Source: Gonium pectorale
Taxonomy: Eukaryota; Chlorophyta; Chlorophyceae; Chlamydomonadales; Volvocaceae
Assembly: GCA_001584585.1 (NCBI GenBank)
Contig: LSYV01000005.1
Location: forward strand, 3,533,091 to 3,597,090
Length of the DNA: 64,000 nucleotides
Direction: 5' to 3'
Shown here: piece after piece, positions 48,139-57,896 of the stretch
Position numbering within the stretch: position 1 is the stretch's first letter
How the letters are laid out: each line of letters begins with the position of its first letter
Made by a program: the position numbers and the translations under genes
The notes under the pieces: model-generated
Told to the model about the DNA's origin: nothing
Databases searched by the model: none
The model's input: only the letters and a program-made list of their open reading frames with translations

Positions 48139-50613
48139 ATGTGCCGCAACTCCGGTCTGCTCATCCTGGGTTTCGCATCCGTTCTACTGGGATGTGTGCT
48201 TGCTGATTACGGTACCCCAGGCAGCTGTGCGAACGGATCATCATCGTCACGGAGATCACGGACGAGACCTCCATCCTGGCGTGAGTGACCGAAACCCACG
48301 TCGGTATCTCTACCCGGGGCCCTCACCAACAACACGCTAATCGTCGACAAACGCGTGTATGCCACATGATGCGCAGTGGCAGCGATGCGGCCAACCAAAC
48401 CTACGCTTGGCAGAACCCGGTGGTGCTCTGAAAGGACCCTGCGGGCCCAAAGGTACGGCAGCCAGGCGGAGGATGGAAGGCGACTGGGCGGGCGACGATG
48501 GCTCTTGCCCACGAGCCGCCGATAGCCGCGCGTGCCGCGCCTGGCCAGGTGGCAGGAGACACGCATCCTTGACTCCCCGTCTCCGTCCGTTTGTCCATCC
48601 CGCCCGAAGCCACCCTCGCACCTGCCGCGCTCCGCCGCGTTGTCCACATGCCCGCGACTGCTTCGAGCGCAGACGGTACCATGTTTCTGTCGTCCATTCC
48701 AGGTCTGTATTACGCCAATCGGCGGTCCGGGGGTGCGGGCTGGGGGCCCTGCAAATGGTACCCGCTGGCCGCCGATGGACTGGTCACCTCGTCGACCGCT
48801 CGCCGGACCCTCGCCCTCTCTACTTCTAGCCAGGTAACTAGTTTGGTGACACACCGGGAGGGCCCGTCTACTCATATACCTCTCCCGCCATGCCTTGTAC
48901 TCGGCGCCCTGCTGGAAACATCACACCCTCGGGTGTGTATGTCTGTAGAGGCTGCCTTCCTCGTTTCTGGTTCTTGTCCACTGTGTCCACCATGCGCACG
49001 ACCCAGCATGTACGGCACATGTGCCCGGCCACTCAACGTCATCCATGACGTACAGACGCCCTAACTCACAGAAGCAACACCGGCACCGCAGAGGGCGATT
49101 TGCCGACCGTGCGCGTGGCTGGACCTCCTGGTCCCATGCAGCTCAGGGCAGCTCAGGGCAGCCCCTCTGGGGAGCCTGTAATCTGCATCTGTATCTGTAT
49201 CTGTATCCTCCCGTTCGCTCGTGTCGTAGAAAAGAAAACCCTGCATAGACATCGTGCGGCCTTCATGCGGGTTGTTTGCCCCGCGCCTCCCCCGCCCCTC
49301 CCCCGCCTCGCAGGTTGGCAAAACCGAGGGCACCTGCAGCGTCATCTCAAAGGCCTTTGACGGCAGCAATCTCTCCTGCTGCACATACACCGTGCTGCGG
49401 ACCAGCTGGGGCACCATCAGCGTGCAGGGATACGTTCCCGACCTGGAGGTGGGCTGGGGGCGGGGCGCCGGGGGGGATGCCAGTATGCGGTTAATGCGGT
49501 GAAGCGTGGGAAGGTGCGGTGGTGTGCGGTGGCGTGCAGGCCGGCGGCAGGCTGGACCGGCCTGGTAAGCGCAGAGGCAGGGCGGCACCCAGGCTGGGGG
49601 GGGGCAGCATGGGCTCATGCGGGCTCGGAGGGAGGGGCGCATTGACCCCTAGCTAACCGGCTGACACGGCCACGACTTTTACCTGTGGTGCGCCCGCTGT
49701 CGCCGCCACTAACGCCCGGCAGCGCGAGAGGTATCCGCCAGGGGCGGGAGGGGCGTTCCTTCACCTGTCTTACTTCGTACCCGCCCGCCCTGCTGGAAAC
49801 GCGTCGCGCCTTCGGGTATATATGTCCGTAGAGGCGATTTCCCTCTCTCTCTGCAGGATTGTCTTTCAAGCGCCACTTAATACAAAGAGGATGCATAGCG
49901 ACCCATGGGTCGCACTCTCGCTTGCTGCACCTACGGCTGCGCCATGGTGCACCTTCCACGGTCGCTGGTGCTGCGCCACTACCCATCGTTACACGCACCC
50001 ACCCGGAAGCCCGCGACCCAAGTCTTCTGCCTTGGCGCAATCCCATTCATCGCGCTGTCTGTCGGCGCTCTGCTGCGCCCCCCACCCCTGCGTAGCGCCG
50101 CACCTGCATGTTTCCCTATTCCTCCCTTTCCTGCTGCCTCCTCTCTTTCCCATACCTTGCTGCATTCCCGCCTCCTACTGCCACACAGGGCAACCGCTTC
50201 GACCTTCCCATCACCGGCGGTAAGGCGGGCACGTGGCCGCACAACCATGCGGGAGCGCGGCAGGGCGGCTACCGTATCCCCAGTTTGCGTACAGTGCGAG
50301 CGATCGTGCGCTGGGGCTGGGGCGTCTGGGTTAAGACTTGTGTCGAGCACACGTGGAGGCTCCCTGCAGCACAAGCTGCGCCCTGAAAGTCGGAGCTGAT
50401 CGTTTGCCGGGCATCGCCCATCATATCGCCACCCACACCACCTGGCCCGCCACGCGCCACGTGCCCGCTGCAGGCTCCGGCATCTGGAAGAGCGCGTCCG
50501 GGGTGGCGACGGCGACCATCGTCAAGCCGGGCTACATCTGGACCTACCACATCAAGCTGGACAAGGCGGGGGCGTGCTGGCAGAAGAAGTGTCCAGAGCG
50601 GCCGGCAGGCTGA
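48139..50613 (+). CDS. Secreted protein with allene-oxide-cyclase/dirigent-like barrel (possible frameshift)
   Basis: Exon pieces: signal peptide 48139-about 48210, barrel part to 48280, then about 48668-48833, 49314-49448, 50189-50219, 50474-50613. ATG at 48139 begins a good signal peptide (MCRNSGLLILGFASVLLGCV). The barrel strands are ERIIIVTEITDETSIL, DGTMFLSSIP, VGKTEGTCSVISKAFDG, SCCTYTVLRTSWGTISVQGY, RFDLPITGGSGIWKSASGV and ATIVKPGYIWTYHIKL. The order VG...G.C...C.YT....G.I.VQG...F.LPITGGxG.Y/W..A.G is the pattern of AOC-barrel and dirigent proteins. The family call is an inference from this pattern. The signal peptide is in a different frame from ERIIIVTEI with no intron between, suggesting an indel, assembly error or a missed first exon. 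The segment 48700-48833 is unusually long for the fold. Two introns carry copies of a hairpin repeat. Confidence 0.6.
48885..48960 (+). repeat. Hairpin repeat, copy 1 (intron)
   Basis: Contains GCCCTGCTGGAAACATCAC and the stem CACACC (48922-48927), loop CTCG, GGTGTG (48932-48937), then GTCTGTAGAGGC. It lies in the intron after 48833. Confidence 0.75.
49765..49850 (+). repeat. Hairpin repeat, copy 2 (intron)
   Basis: Contains GTACCCGCCCGCCCTGCTGG, AAAC, then CGCGCC-TTCG-GGTATA (49805-49820) and GTCCGTAGAGGCG. The stem is weakened here. It lies in the intron after 49448. Confidence 0.75.
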
Positions 50614-50889
50614 TGGGGCCAGGCGCCCGCGCCGGCGCCAGCAACAGGAGGAGACGACAGAGGCATGCCTACCGGCTTGGGCGGAGCGGGCTGTGGCCGT
50701 CGCCTGTGTGCACATCACGCAGGGCCGCCCTTGCCGGGCCGCACCTGCGGCCCAGCACGGTGTAGGCCCACACTCAACGTACGACGCTGTACGACACACA
50801 ACAAGCCGCTGCTGACCTCTGCGGGCATGCGCTGCGAGCGTTGCCGCGAGGGGTGTCCGGTCTTTTGGGGGGCGGGACGACCGTCACAT

Positions 50890-50995
50890 GTCTTGCTCTG
50901 TACCCGCCCGCCCTATTGGAAACGTCACGCCTTCGGGCGTGTATGGCCGTAGAGGCGGGCTCCCTCTTTCTGTGCAGGTTTCTCTTTTTTTGTCC
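50890..50995 (+). repeat. Hairpin repeat, copy 3 (downstream of gene)
   Basis: GTACCCGCCCGCCCTATTGG, AAACGT, stem CACGCC (50926-50931), TTCG loop, GGCGTG (50936-50941), then GCCGTAGAGGCGGG. An outer pairing CCCGCC with GGCGGG encloses the hairpin. It is the best-preserved copy and lies after the stop codon of the barrel gene. Confidence 0.8.
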
Positions 50996-51249
50996 GCATT
51001 TTAAACATGCCTTGGATCGGCGTGGTATGATTGGCTACGCTCGTTGCTGCGGCGCAGCGTGGCGCATGGCCTGGCGCTGTGCGTGTCCATTCACCACGTC
51101 CCGGTCCCGGTCCCGGCCGTTGGCCTTCCATTATGTTGGTGCCCGGTTTCCGGTGCCATCTCAGCATCTCAGAATGGCTCCAGTGCGCGCACAAAGACTG
51201 GATCAGCGCGATGTGAGCGGTGGGCCTGTCTGCTCGACTCCGTCGCCCG

Positions 51250-51330
51250 CCATGCTCTGTCTTCGGCGCCCTACTGGAAACGTCACACCTTTGGGTGTAT
51301 AGGTGGCCTTCCCTTCTCTTCTCTTCCGTT
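51250..51330 (+). repeat. Hairpin repeat, copy 4 (downstream of gene)
   Basis: GGCGCCCTACTGGAAACGTC, then CACACC-TTTG-GGTGTA (51284-51299). It shares upstream sequence GCCCGCCATGC with copy 1. The right flank diverges into a pyrimidine-rich tract. Confidence 0.7.
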
Positions 51331-52364
51331 TCTCTTTCTTCTCTGTTTTACTTTCTTAGCGGGATGCGCCGCGAGCATGAAGCGGGATTCAGCAAGAGTA
51401 CTGGCATAAAGTATGCATGAGTAAGTATCCGCCGTGTACATATTCTGCACATCCTATTGTGTACCAACGGCCGCAGTGATTATCAGTATGGCGGCTGTGC
51501 TGCCGTATTTCGTGCGGATACCGTAGGTGCCGTGCACAAGGCCACGTGGCCCGGACACGTAGCATGATCGTGCCCATCTAGTATCGTAGTACCTCGTATG
51601 CGCGTGGAGTACTGCAATCACATGTGTTGCTAGGTAATGTGCACATATACGGGAGATACGGGTCTTACGGGTGTGTTGATAGGATGTCTGCGGATCCGAT
51701 CATCGTCAACCATAGCCCCACGGACACGGAAGGGGCCCCGCCTACTCATCACCGAGAGCCGCCTGGGCGGGAAGGCGGGCTGCGCTTCGTACCATACCAC
51801 AGCAATAGTACGAAGCCTGCAGAAATTCATTGTGTACTGGTCAGCGTTCGGAAGTGGCTGGGGGAGGCGTTGCATCCATCACAATAGGATGTGTGGTGCA
51901 TGGTGCACTAGCGAAGCTGGGCCCTTGCGCCTTGCACCGGCATCGCGCCATTGCTGCGGCGAGGAGGAGCGAGGGCACGGTCCCCATGACAGTTGGGAAC
52001 AGGGGGTGAGCTGCCAGGGCATGGGGAGGCGGCCGACCAGCCTCTGATGTGCGGCCATGTGACTGAAGGGTGCCATTCGGCTTCGTGCCACGCCGTTCGA
52101 GGCGGATGTGCTTGCAAGACGGGAGCATGTGTGCTCAGCATGTGGGCGCCACAAGAAGGCGCTCAAGCACGCAAGCTATGAACTCGAAACTGGATGTCCG
52201 GCTCTCCACAATTTCCGGCCCATACCCTCCATACAACAGGCCAGATTCGTCCGATACGAACGCAGCATGCCTGGATGTAAACAAGGGTGTCGTTGGTGCG
52301 GGAGTGCTCATCCGGTAATGAAATATCTCTGCTACGCCGTAGCGTGGCTCGCCGCCAATGCCCC

Positions 52365-52955
52365 NNNNNNNNNNNNNNNNNNNNNNNNNNNNNNNNNNNN
52401 NNNNNNNNNNNNNNNNNNNNNNNNNNNNNNNNNNNNNNNNNNNNNNNNNNNNNNNNNNNNNNNNNNNNNNNNNNNNNNNNNNNNNNNNNNNNNNNNNNNN
52501 NNNNNNNNNNNNNNNNNNNNNNNNNNNNNNNNNNNNNNNNNNNNNNNNNNNNNNNNNNNNNNNNNNNNNNNNNNNNNNNNNNNNNNNNNNNNNNNNNNNN
52601 NNNNNNNNNNNNNNNNNNNNNNNNNNNNNNNNNNNNNNNNNNNNNNNNNNNNNNNNNNNNNNNNNNNNNNNNNNNNNNNNNNNNNNNNNNNNNNNNNNNN
52701 NNNNNNNNNNNNNNNNNNNNNNNNNNNNNNNNNNNNNNNNNNNNNNNNNNNNNNNNNNNNNNNNNNNNNNNNNNNNNNNNNNNNNNNNNNNNNNNNNNNN
52801 NNNNNNNNNNNNNNNNNNNNNNNNNNNNNNNNNNNNNNNNNNNNNNNNNNNNNNNNNNNNNNNNNNNNNNNNNNNNNNNNNNNNNNNNNNNNNNNNNNNN
52901 NNNNNNNNNNNNNNNNNNNNNNNNNNNNNNNNNNNNNNNNNNNNNNNNNNNNNNN
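52365..52955. other. Assembly gap (591 N)
   Basis: Run of N next to a two-copy repeat, which is probably why the assembly broke here. Confidence 0.99.
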
Positions 52956-53047
52956 CCGGGAAAAGAGGGTAGCGCACCCCCACGAGCTTCACGTTGCCAC
53001 GGTGGGCGACCTACGCAACAGCAGGAGGCGACGGCCACCTCCGGCCT

Positions 53048-53477
53048 GCAGCAGCACTTTTTCTAGGCAGACTAGGAGGCGGAGCTGCCGGGGGCCGGGA
53101 GGGAAGGGGTATTGGCGGCCCGCGGGCCACAGGACCCGCGCGCCTGGACTACCGGTCCTTCCGACCAGCTAGGTAGGGCTGGGGCGACGGGGAGAAAGAT
53201 GGCGACGCCGACTCGTCAAGGGAGGGGTGCAAGCGGACGAGCCAAAGACAAGTTTGGAAAGCGCGGGAAGCGAGCGGGCTGGCGCCGCCGGCCGTGCCGC
53301 CCAGGGTTGGCGGCGCTCGAGTCGGAGGCGCGACTGGGCCGACAGGCACGCCGACCGGGTCGGGAAGTCTGGATACCGTGGATCGTGGCAGACAGACAGT
53401 GCTGGGCGGCCTTGGAGCAAATGGTGGTGACGAGAGGGGATGGACGAAGGCGCAATGGGAAGGACGGTACGATGATA
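53048..53477. repeat. Dispersed repeat, copy A (about 430 bp)
   Basis: Begins GCAGCAGCACTTTTTCTAGG and ends near GGACGGTACGATGAT. It aligns along its whole length with copy B at 53846-54287, including GGCCGACAGGCACGCCGAC and TCGTGGCAGACAGACAGTGC. It encodes no recognised protein. Confidence 0.85.
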
Positions 53478-53807
53478 GAAAACACTGCAATTGGGTAGCC
53501 ACACCACACCTCTACGGAGCACATACGCACTCGAAGGCGCGCCAGCAGGGCGGGCGGGCGGTACGGAAAAAGGCAAGCGAGCGAAGCAAAACGAGCAGAC
53601 GCACCCAACCCCCGGTCCTTGACGGGACAGCTTACCAGGGCATCGTTGATACTACGTTGTTACCTCGCTCGAATGGTCGTGGGAGGTCTTTGCGGGATTG
53701 CCGACTTCACACCGGTCCATCGGCGAGCAGCGGTTACCAGACCCGCGTGCACCCGACCCGCCCACCCAAAACGATACGCTACGAACCGTAGTACTCCGAA
53801 ACCACAC

Positions 53808-53840
53808 ATACAGCTCCTCCTTGCAAGCATTGAAGTCCCC
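53808..53840 (+). pseudogene. Possible fragment of TylF-gene exon 1
   Basis: The sequence encodes QLLLASIEV, matching LSLLLASIEH in the signal peptide of the methyltransferase gene, with 12 identical bases (GCAAGCATTGAA) in the same reading frame. It abuts repeat copy B. It could be a remnant of a duplicated gene; chance is not excluded. Confidence 0.4.
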
Positions 53841-53845
53841 AGGAT

Positions 53846-54287
53846 GCAGCAGCACTTCTCCTGGCGAGACTAGGAGGCGGCGCTGCCAGGGGACGGGAGG
53901 GGAGGGGTATTCTCGTCCGCGGCCACTAGGGTTGGCGCAGGCGGCCAGAGGGCCACAGGACCCGCGGGCCTGGACTACCGGCCTTCCGAAGAGTTGGGGC
54001 GACGCGGGAGCAAGATGGCGGCGCCGACTCGCCAAGGGACGGGTACAAGCGGACGAGCCGAAGACTAAACATGAGGAAGGGTGAAAAGCGAGCGGGCTGG
54101 CGCTCGAGTCGGAGGCGCGCTCGAGTCGGAGGCGCGGCTGGGCCGACAGGCACGCCGACTGGGTCTGGAAGTCTGGATACCGTAGATCGTGGCAGACAGA
54201 CAGTGCTGGGTGGCCTTGGAGTAAATTTTTGTTCTTTGATGAGAGGGGATGGACGAAGGCGCCATGGGAAGGACGGTACGACGATAC
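53846..54287. repeat. Dispersed repeat, copy B (about 440 bp)
   Basis: Second copy of the repeat at 53048-53477 in the same orientation. It carries an internal tandem duplication (GCTCGAGTCGGAGGCGC twice, near 54102-54137) and an extra palindrome at its right end. Copies differ by many substitutions and small indels, so the duplication is not recent. Confidence 0.85.
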
Positions 54288-54297
54288 GTCGTACCGT
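54273..54297. repeat. Perfect 11-bp palindrome at repeat end
   Basis: ACGGTACGACG (54273-54283), ATA, CGTCGTACCGT (54287-54297). The left arm coincides with the end of repeat copy B. Copy A has a diverged left arm (ACGGTACGATG) and no right arm. Confidence 0.85.
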
Positions 54298-54371
54298 AGG
54301 ACACAACACTCTTTTCTCTTTGACTAAGGGGCGTTTTTTACCTACACTTGAGGTGACATACAGTGCTTCCA

Positions 54372-55974
54372 ATGGTCATTAAAGCTCTCGCATTCGTGAC
54401 GCTGTCCTTGCTCCTCGCAAGCATTGAACATGCATGTTCAGCCTACGTCAAGGGCCTCGACGGACTGAAAGATTTGAACATTGCGACAGTGTGCGACACT
54501 GCCATCTATCGTTGCAGCACTTGTCCTCCAGCCAGCGGCGGAGAACCGGTCAAAAGTATCGCTTCGGGGAGGCCGTTCGTAGACTTCAATGATGAATACA
54601 TAGAGCAGCTTGCCAAGTCAGTCGGGGACCTGACAATCGTTTCGCGCTCACGCCTGCGGGGGACCGCCTACTTGCTGAAAGCCGCGCTCCTAACCGTGCC
54701 CGGGGATGTGGTCGAGACGGGATTGTTCCGAGGTATGTGTGCCCTTCCCTTTCACACTGATGGGGTACTTCTGTGCCCCCGACCCGCTCAACCCCCACCC
54801 CCTCCATGCCGCTGCAGGGGGATCTGGGATCTTCATAGCCCGTGCTATGAAGGATTGGAATGTCTGCGGGCGGAAGTACTGGGGGTTCGACTCGTTTCAG
54901 GGTCTACCCAATCCTGTGAATGAAGACCAGCAGGGCAGCCTGATCACGGGGGCCAAGGGCCAGTTTGCGGCGGGCCTTGAGCAGGTTAAACAATCGTTCA
55001 GGGATTTCGGGCTCGAGGACCCGACCCTCGTGGAGCTTGTCCCCGGCTGGTGCGTTCATTCCCTTGGGCTCTGCTCGGCGCGCGCAGCCTACTTGTTGTT
55101 GTTGTGGCCGCGGGGGCCGCACTGCGCTGCCCGGACGGACCTGCCACCGGGCAAGTCGGGCCAACGAGTGGCGTTGTTTCAATCAGACCGTCGCTGCGAC
55201 AGGGCATGGCGCCGTAGACGATTGGCACGTGCGGCCTCCTGTACGGCGCGGCAGTGCATCTTTGCCACATCCTGTGTCGCCACACCCGCCCGGCAGCCCG
55301 CCACCGGTGCGCCTGCTGGAGCAGCGCCACTCCTGTTGTCCTTGTCCACTGAGTCACTCCGCCTAGCCGCCCCTCTGCCTGCCTGCCCGCCCTCAGGTTT
55401 AACGAATCCCTGCCCAACGCCGCGGTTAAGCACATCGCCTTCCTGCGCCTTGATGGGGACCTCTTCGCGGTGCGTGCCCGCGTGGCTCCGTGGCTGCGGA
55501 CAGTCGCTGCAAAGCCGTCGGGCCGCGAAAAGAAATGCCTGAGGAGAAGCTCGGAAGAACTGGCGCGGAGTGAGGGGCTTGGGGGGAGAGGGCAGTCGTT
55601 CGGCAGCCGCGTCAGGCGGGGAGACCTATGCACCGTGGCCAATGAGGCCCCGGGACGCCCCTTACGCATCCTTGACAAGAGTCGTACCGGGCCCCCATGC
55701 GCGTCATCCGCAGTCCACCCACGACGCGCTGGTCCACCTGTACAGCAAAGTCGTGCCAGGGGGGCTAGTCTACATCGACGACTACGGCGGCTTCAACGGC
55801 TGCCGGCTGGCGGTCGACACCTTCCGCATGGTGCACGGAATCTCCTCCCCGCTGCATTGGATTGTCGAGGACGAGGAGCGACATCACGACGCGCTCCACC
55901 TGCAGTTGGGCAGAGTCGAGGCGGTGTGGTGGCGCAAGGGCGGCTGGCGCGACGAGGAGTGGTACAATCCATAG
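54372..55974 (+). CDS. Secreted TylF/macrocin-type O-methyltransferase
   Basis: SAM-dependent methyltransferase of the TylF family (named after macrocin O-methyltransferase), which methylates hydroxyls of sugars in characterised bacterial members. Exons: 54372-54732, 54818-55049, 55397-55469, 55714-55974; 308 residues, phases consistent. ATG 54372 starts a signal peptide (MVIKALAFVTLSLLLASIE). SAM-binding VVETGLFRGGSGIF spans intron 1. Next are YWGFDSFQGLP, the metal-binding FLRLDGDLFASTHDAL across intron 3, and GGLVYIDDYGGFNGCRLAVD. The end is EAVWWRKGGWRDEEWYNP. The length fits the family plus a signal peptide, so it should act in the secretory pathway or outside the cell, perhaps on cell-wall glycans (inference). 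The gene follows a repeat block and a gap, and a fragment of its first exon may lie at 53808. Confidence 0.88.
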
Positions 55975-57896
55975 ACACGGGTAAGCCCAGTCGGATACGA
56001 TACGCCAGGCGAGCGAGAGCGGCGATGCGCGGTGGTTGCGTTCTTTTGTTGACCGTCGCATTCCGCGGGTGCAGGAGCCAGAGAGTCGGGAGGCCGTGTG
56101 GATGCGCCCGATGAAGCGGGCTGCTGGCGGCGTGGAGATAGCCTGCGCAGTCGGGCCCGGAGCCGGAGGAGGCGGCCTATGCACGGCCCGCCCTGCCGTC
56201 CAGCGCATGGCACTGTGCTGTCGCTACGTGCCGTACGGTATACGTGATGCGGCGCGGTGCGGTGCGGTGGGCGTTGCCTTGCCCAACCCCTGAACACTTA
56301 CGAGAGGCACGTGCGTTGGACCGGGGGGGGTCGCTCGTTGCATTTTTTTGCGGTACAGTGCGTGCAAGCGAGGCCGCTGGCCAGCGCCTGAGCGCGACCA
56401 AAGTCATCATCCTCGCATCACGTGGTGGAAGCTTATACAATGCAGTTACTTATACTATTAGAATGGGGTTTGAAGAAGCTGGTGTGTCACCCAACGGTCT
56501 ATGTGCGATTCGTGCCGTGGCAGTGGAGGAGGAAGTGGGAGTGGGAGCAATGCAAGGCCACGAGACGCGCGCTGGCTGCCGGGGCGGGGGCGGGGCAGCC
56601 TGCGTGCGGTCCTGCGGTACAGACTTGTGTTGGGCGCTGCGGCGGGTTGAGTAGGGGTAACGGGAGGTCCGGTGTGGCTGTCAGGTTGGGCCGGGAGTGG
56701 CCTGCGCGGGGAGGCGGGGAGGGCATGCACTCCTCATCACTGCAAGGTGCTCCCTCTCCCCACAGTATCTTGTCTCCCGCAAGGGAGCTGGTCGCGCCTC
56801 GGTTGCAGCCATGCTCATGCTGGAGGCTGTGCTGGGCTGTTGAAAGGTGTAAAGCAGCACAGGCGTAAGCACACCCACGTGCCGCTGCGGACCTGACTGT
56901 TGCGCCTTTACGTTAGTTGCCCGTACTTAGGTCACGGCCTCTTGTCAGTCTGTGCATTCGGTCGGTTTGCGATGTGCTTCCTCTGTGCTTTGCTGGAGCG
57001 CAGCAGGAGTACAGGGGCGCAGGTCGTTGGGGATTATGGTAGGGGCCCATCCGTCCTGGGTGCAGGCCGTCATCTAGTGCCTCGGCTGTCAAGCCTGGAG
57101 CACGCAAATCGCTGGGCCGCAAAGTCCACAGTCCGCAGGGAACGCACCTGCACCTTGGTTTCCTCGCAGTGCCTACGTGTCCAAGCGGACCAGACGACTC
57201 GTCGGGACACACAATCTCCCAATGTACGGCGATGCGCGTACCTGCATGTTCTGCACCGCGATGGACTTCCTAAGGGACACCTGAGCAGGCGCGAGGCAAG
57301 CCTCGCAGGGTGAGACGGAAGATGGGGGGCAGGTACGCGAGAGATCGATGAAGGCACCGCGCGTTGCAATCCCTGCTTCCGTTTCCTTTTTCATAGTCTG
57401 TGCTGCCGGGACACCCCACCCATTCCGCGCCACGCCAGCACTAGCTGCCTTGCGGCCGAGGTCGTCACCGCCACGGCCTTGGCCCCACCCTACTGCAAGC
57501 CGCCCAGCCGCGACATACATCTACACCGTACGCAAACGCAAGCGATGGCCGTTATCACGCTGACTATCACTTCTCGCGTCTCTCGCCTGCGACATAAGCA
57601 CGCCACCGCGCCAGTGAGCGGCGCTCCCTGCCGAAAGCGCGCCTTTGGGATCACACGGGCCATCACAGGCCGACTACGCTAGGACCGCACTTGGGTCAGG
57701 AAGCAGAGCACCGTATATGCCACCTCGCCACCTCAGCGAGGCGCCAACCGCGACGCCGCAAAATGGCACCGTGCACGCGTGCAGGGACACATAAAATTCT
57801 GAACCAAGCTCGCCCATCATTGATGCACTAATAACTATGTCCTCATCACACCCCTTCCCGACTCGTCACCAGGGCTTGTCCCCACCTCCGAACCGC
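55975..57896. other. Convergent 3' region of TylF gene and glycosyltransferase
   Basis: No gene is seen in 1.9 kb. A TGTAA at 56848-56852 on plus is the likely end of the methyltransferase transcript. No clear minus-strand signal was found for the glycosyltransferase. Confidence 0.55.
56848..56852 (+). terminator. TGTAA polyadenylation signal (TylF gene)
   Basis: First plus-strand TGTAA after the stop at 55974, giving a 3' UTR of about 0.87 kb. Confidence 0.5.

Larger units (their letters stand above)
50614..52364. other. Downstream of barrel gene; repeats, no gene
   Basis: Contains hairpin repeat copies 3 and 4. No reading frame with recognisable features. A TGTAA at 52276-52280 is far from the stop codon. 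Sequence from 51400 to 51900 is less GC-rich than the neighbouring genes. Confidence 0.5.
52956..54371. other. Repeat-rich region upstream of the TylF gene
   Basis: Dominated by two related repeat copies (53048-53477 and 53846-54287) with about 370 bp of unrecognised sequence between them. The final 80 bp before 54372 serve as 5' region of the methyltransferase gene. No independent gene was recognised. Confidence 0.6.

Noticed and set aside
48885..51330. CRISPR-like interpretation of the four spaced repeats
   Set aside because: Spacing is irregular (about 0.4-1.1 kb), copies are diverged, and the genome is eukaryotic.
52108..53172. Long frames spanning the 591-N gap
   Set aside because: Open only because N is read as any residue. 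The flanking sequence has no recognisable coding content.
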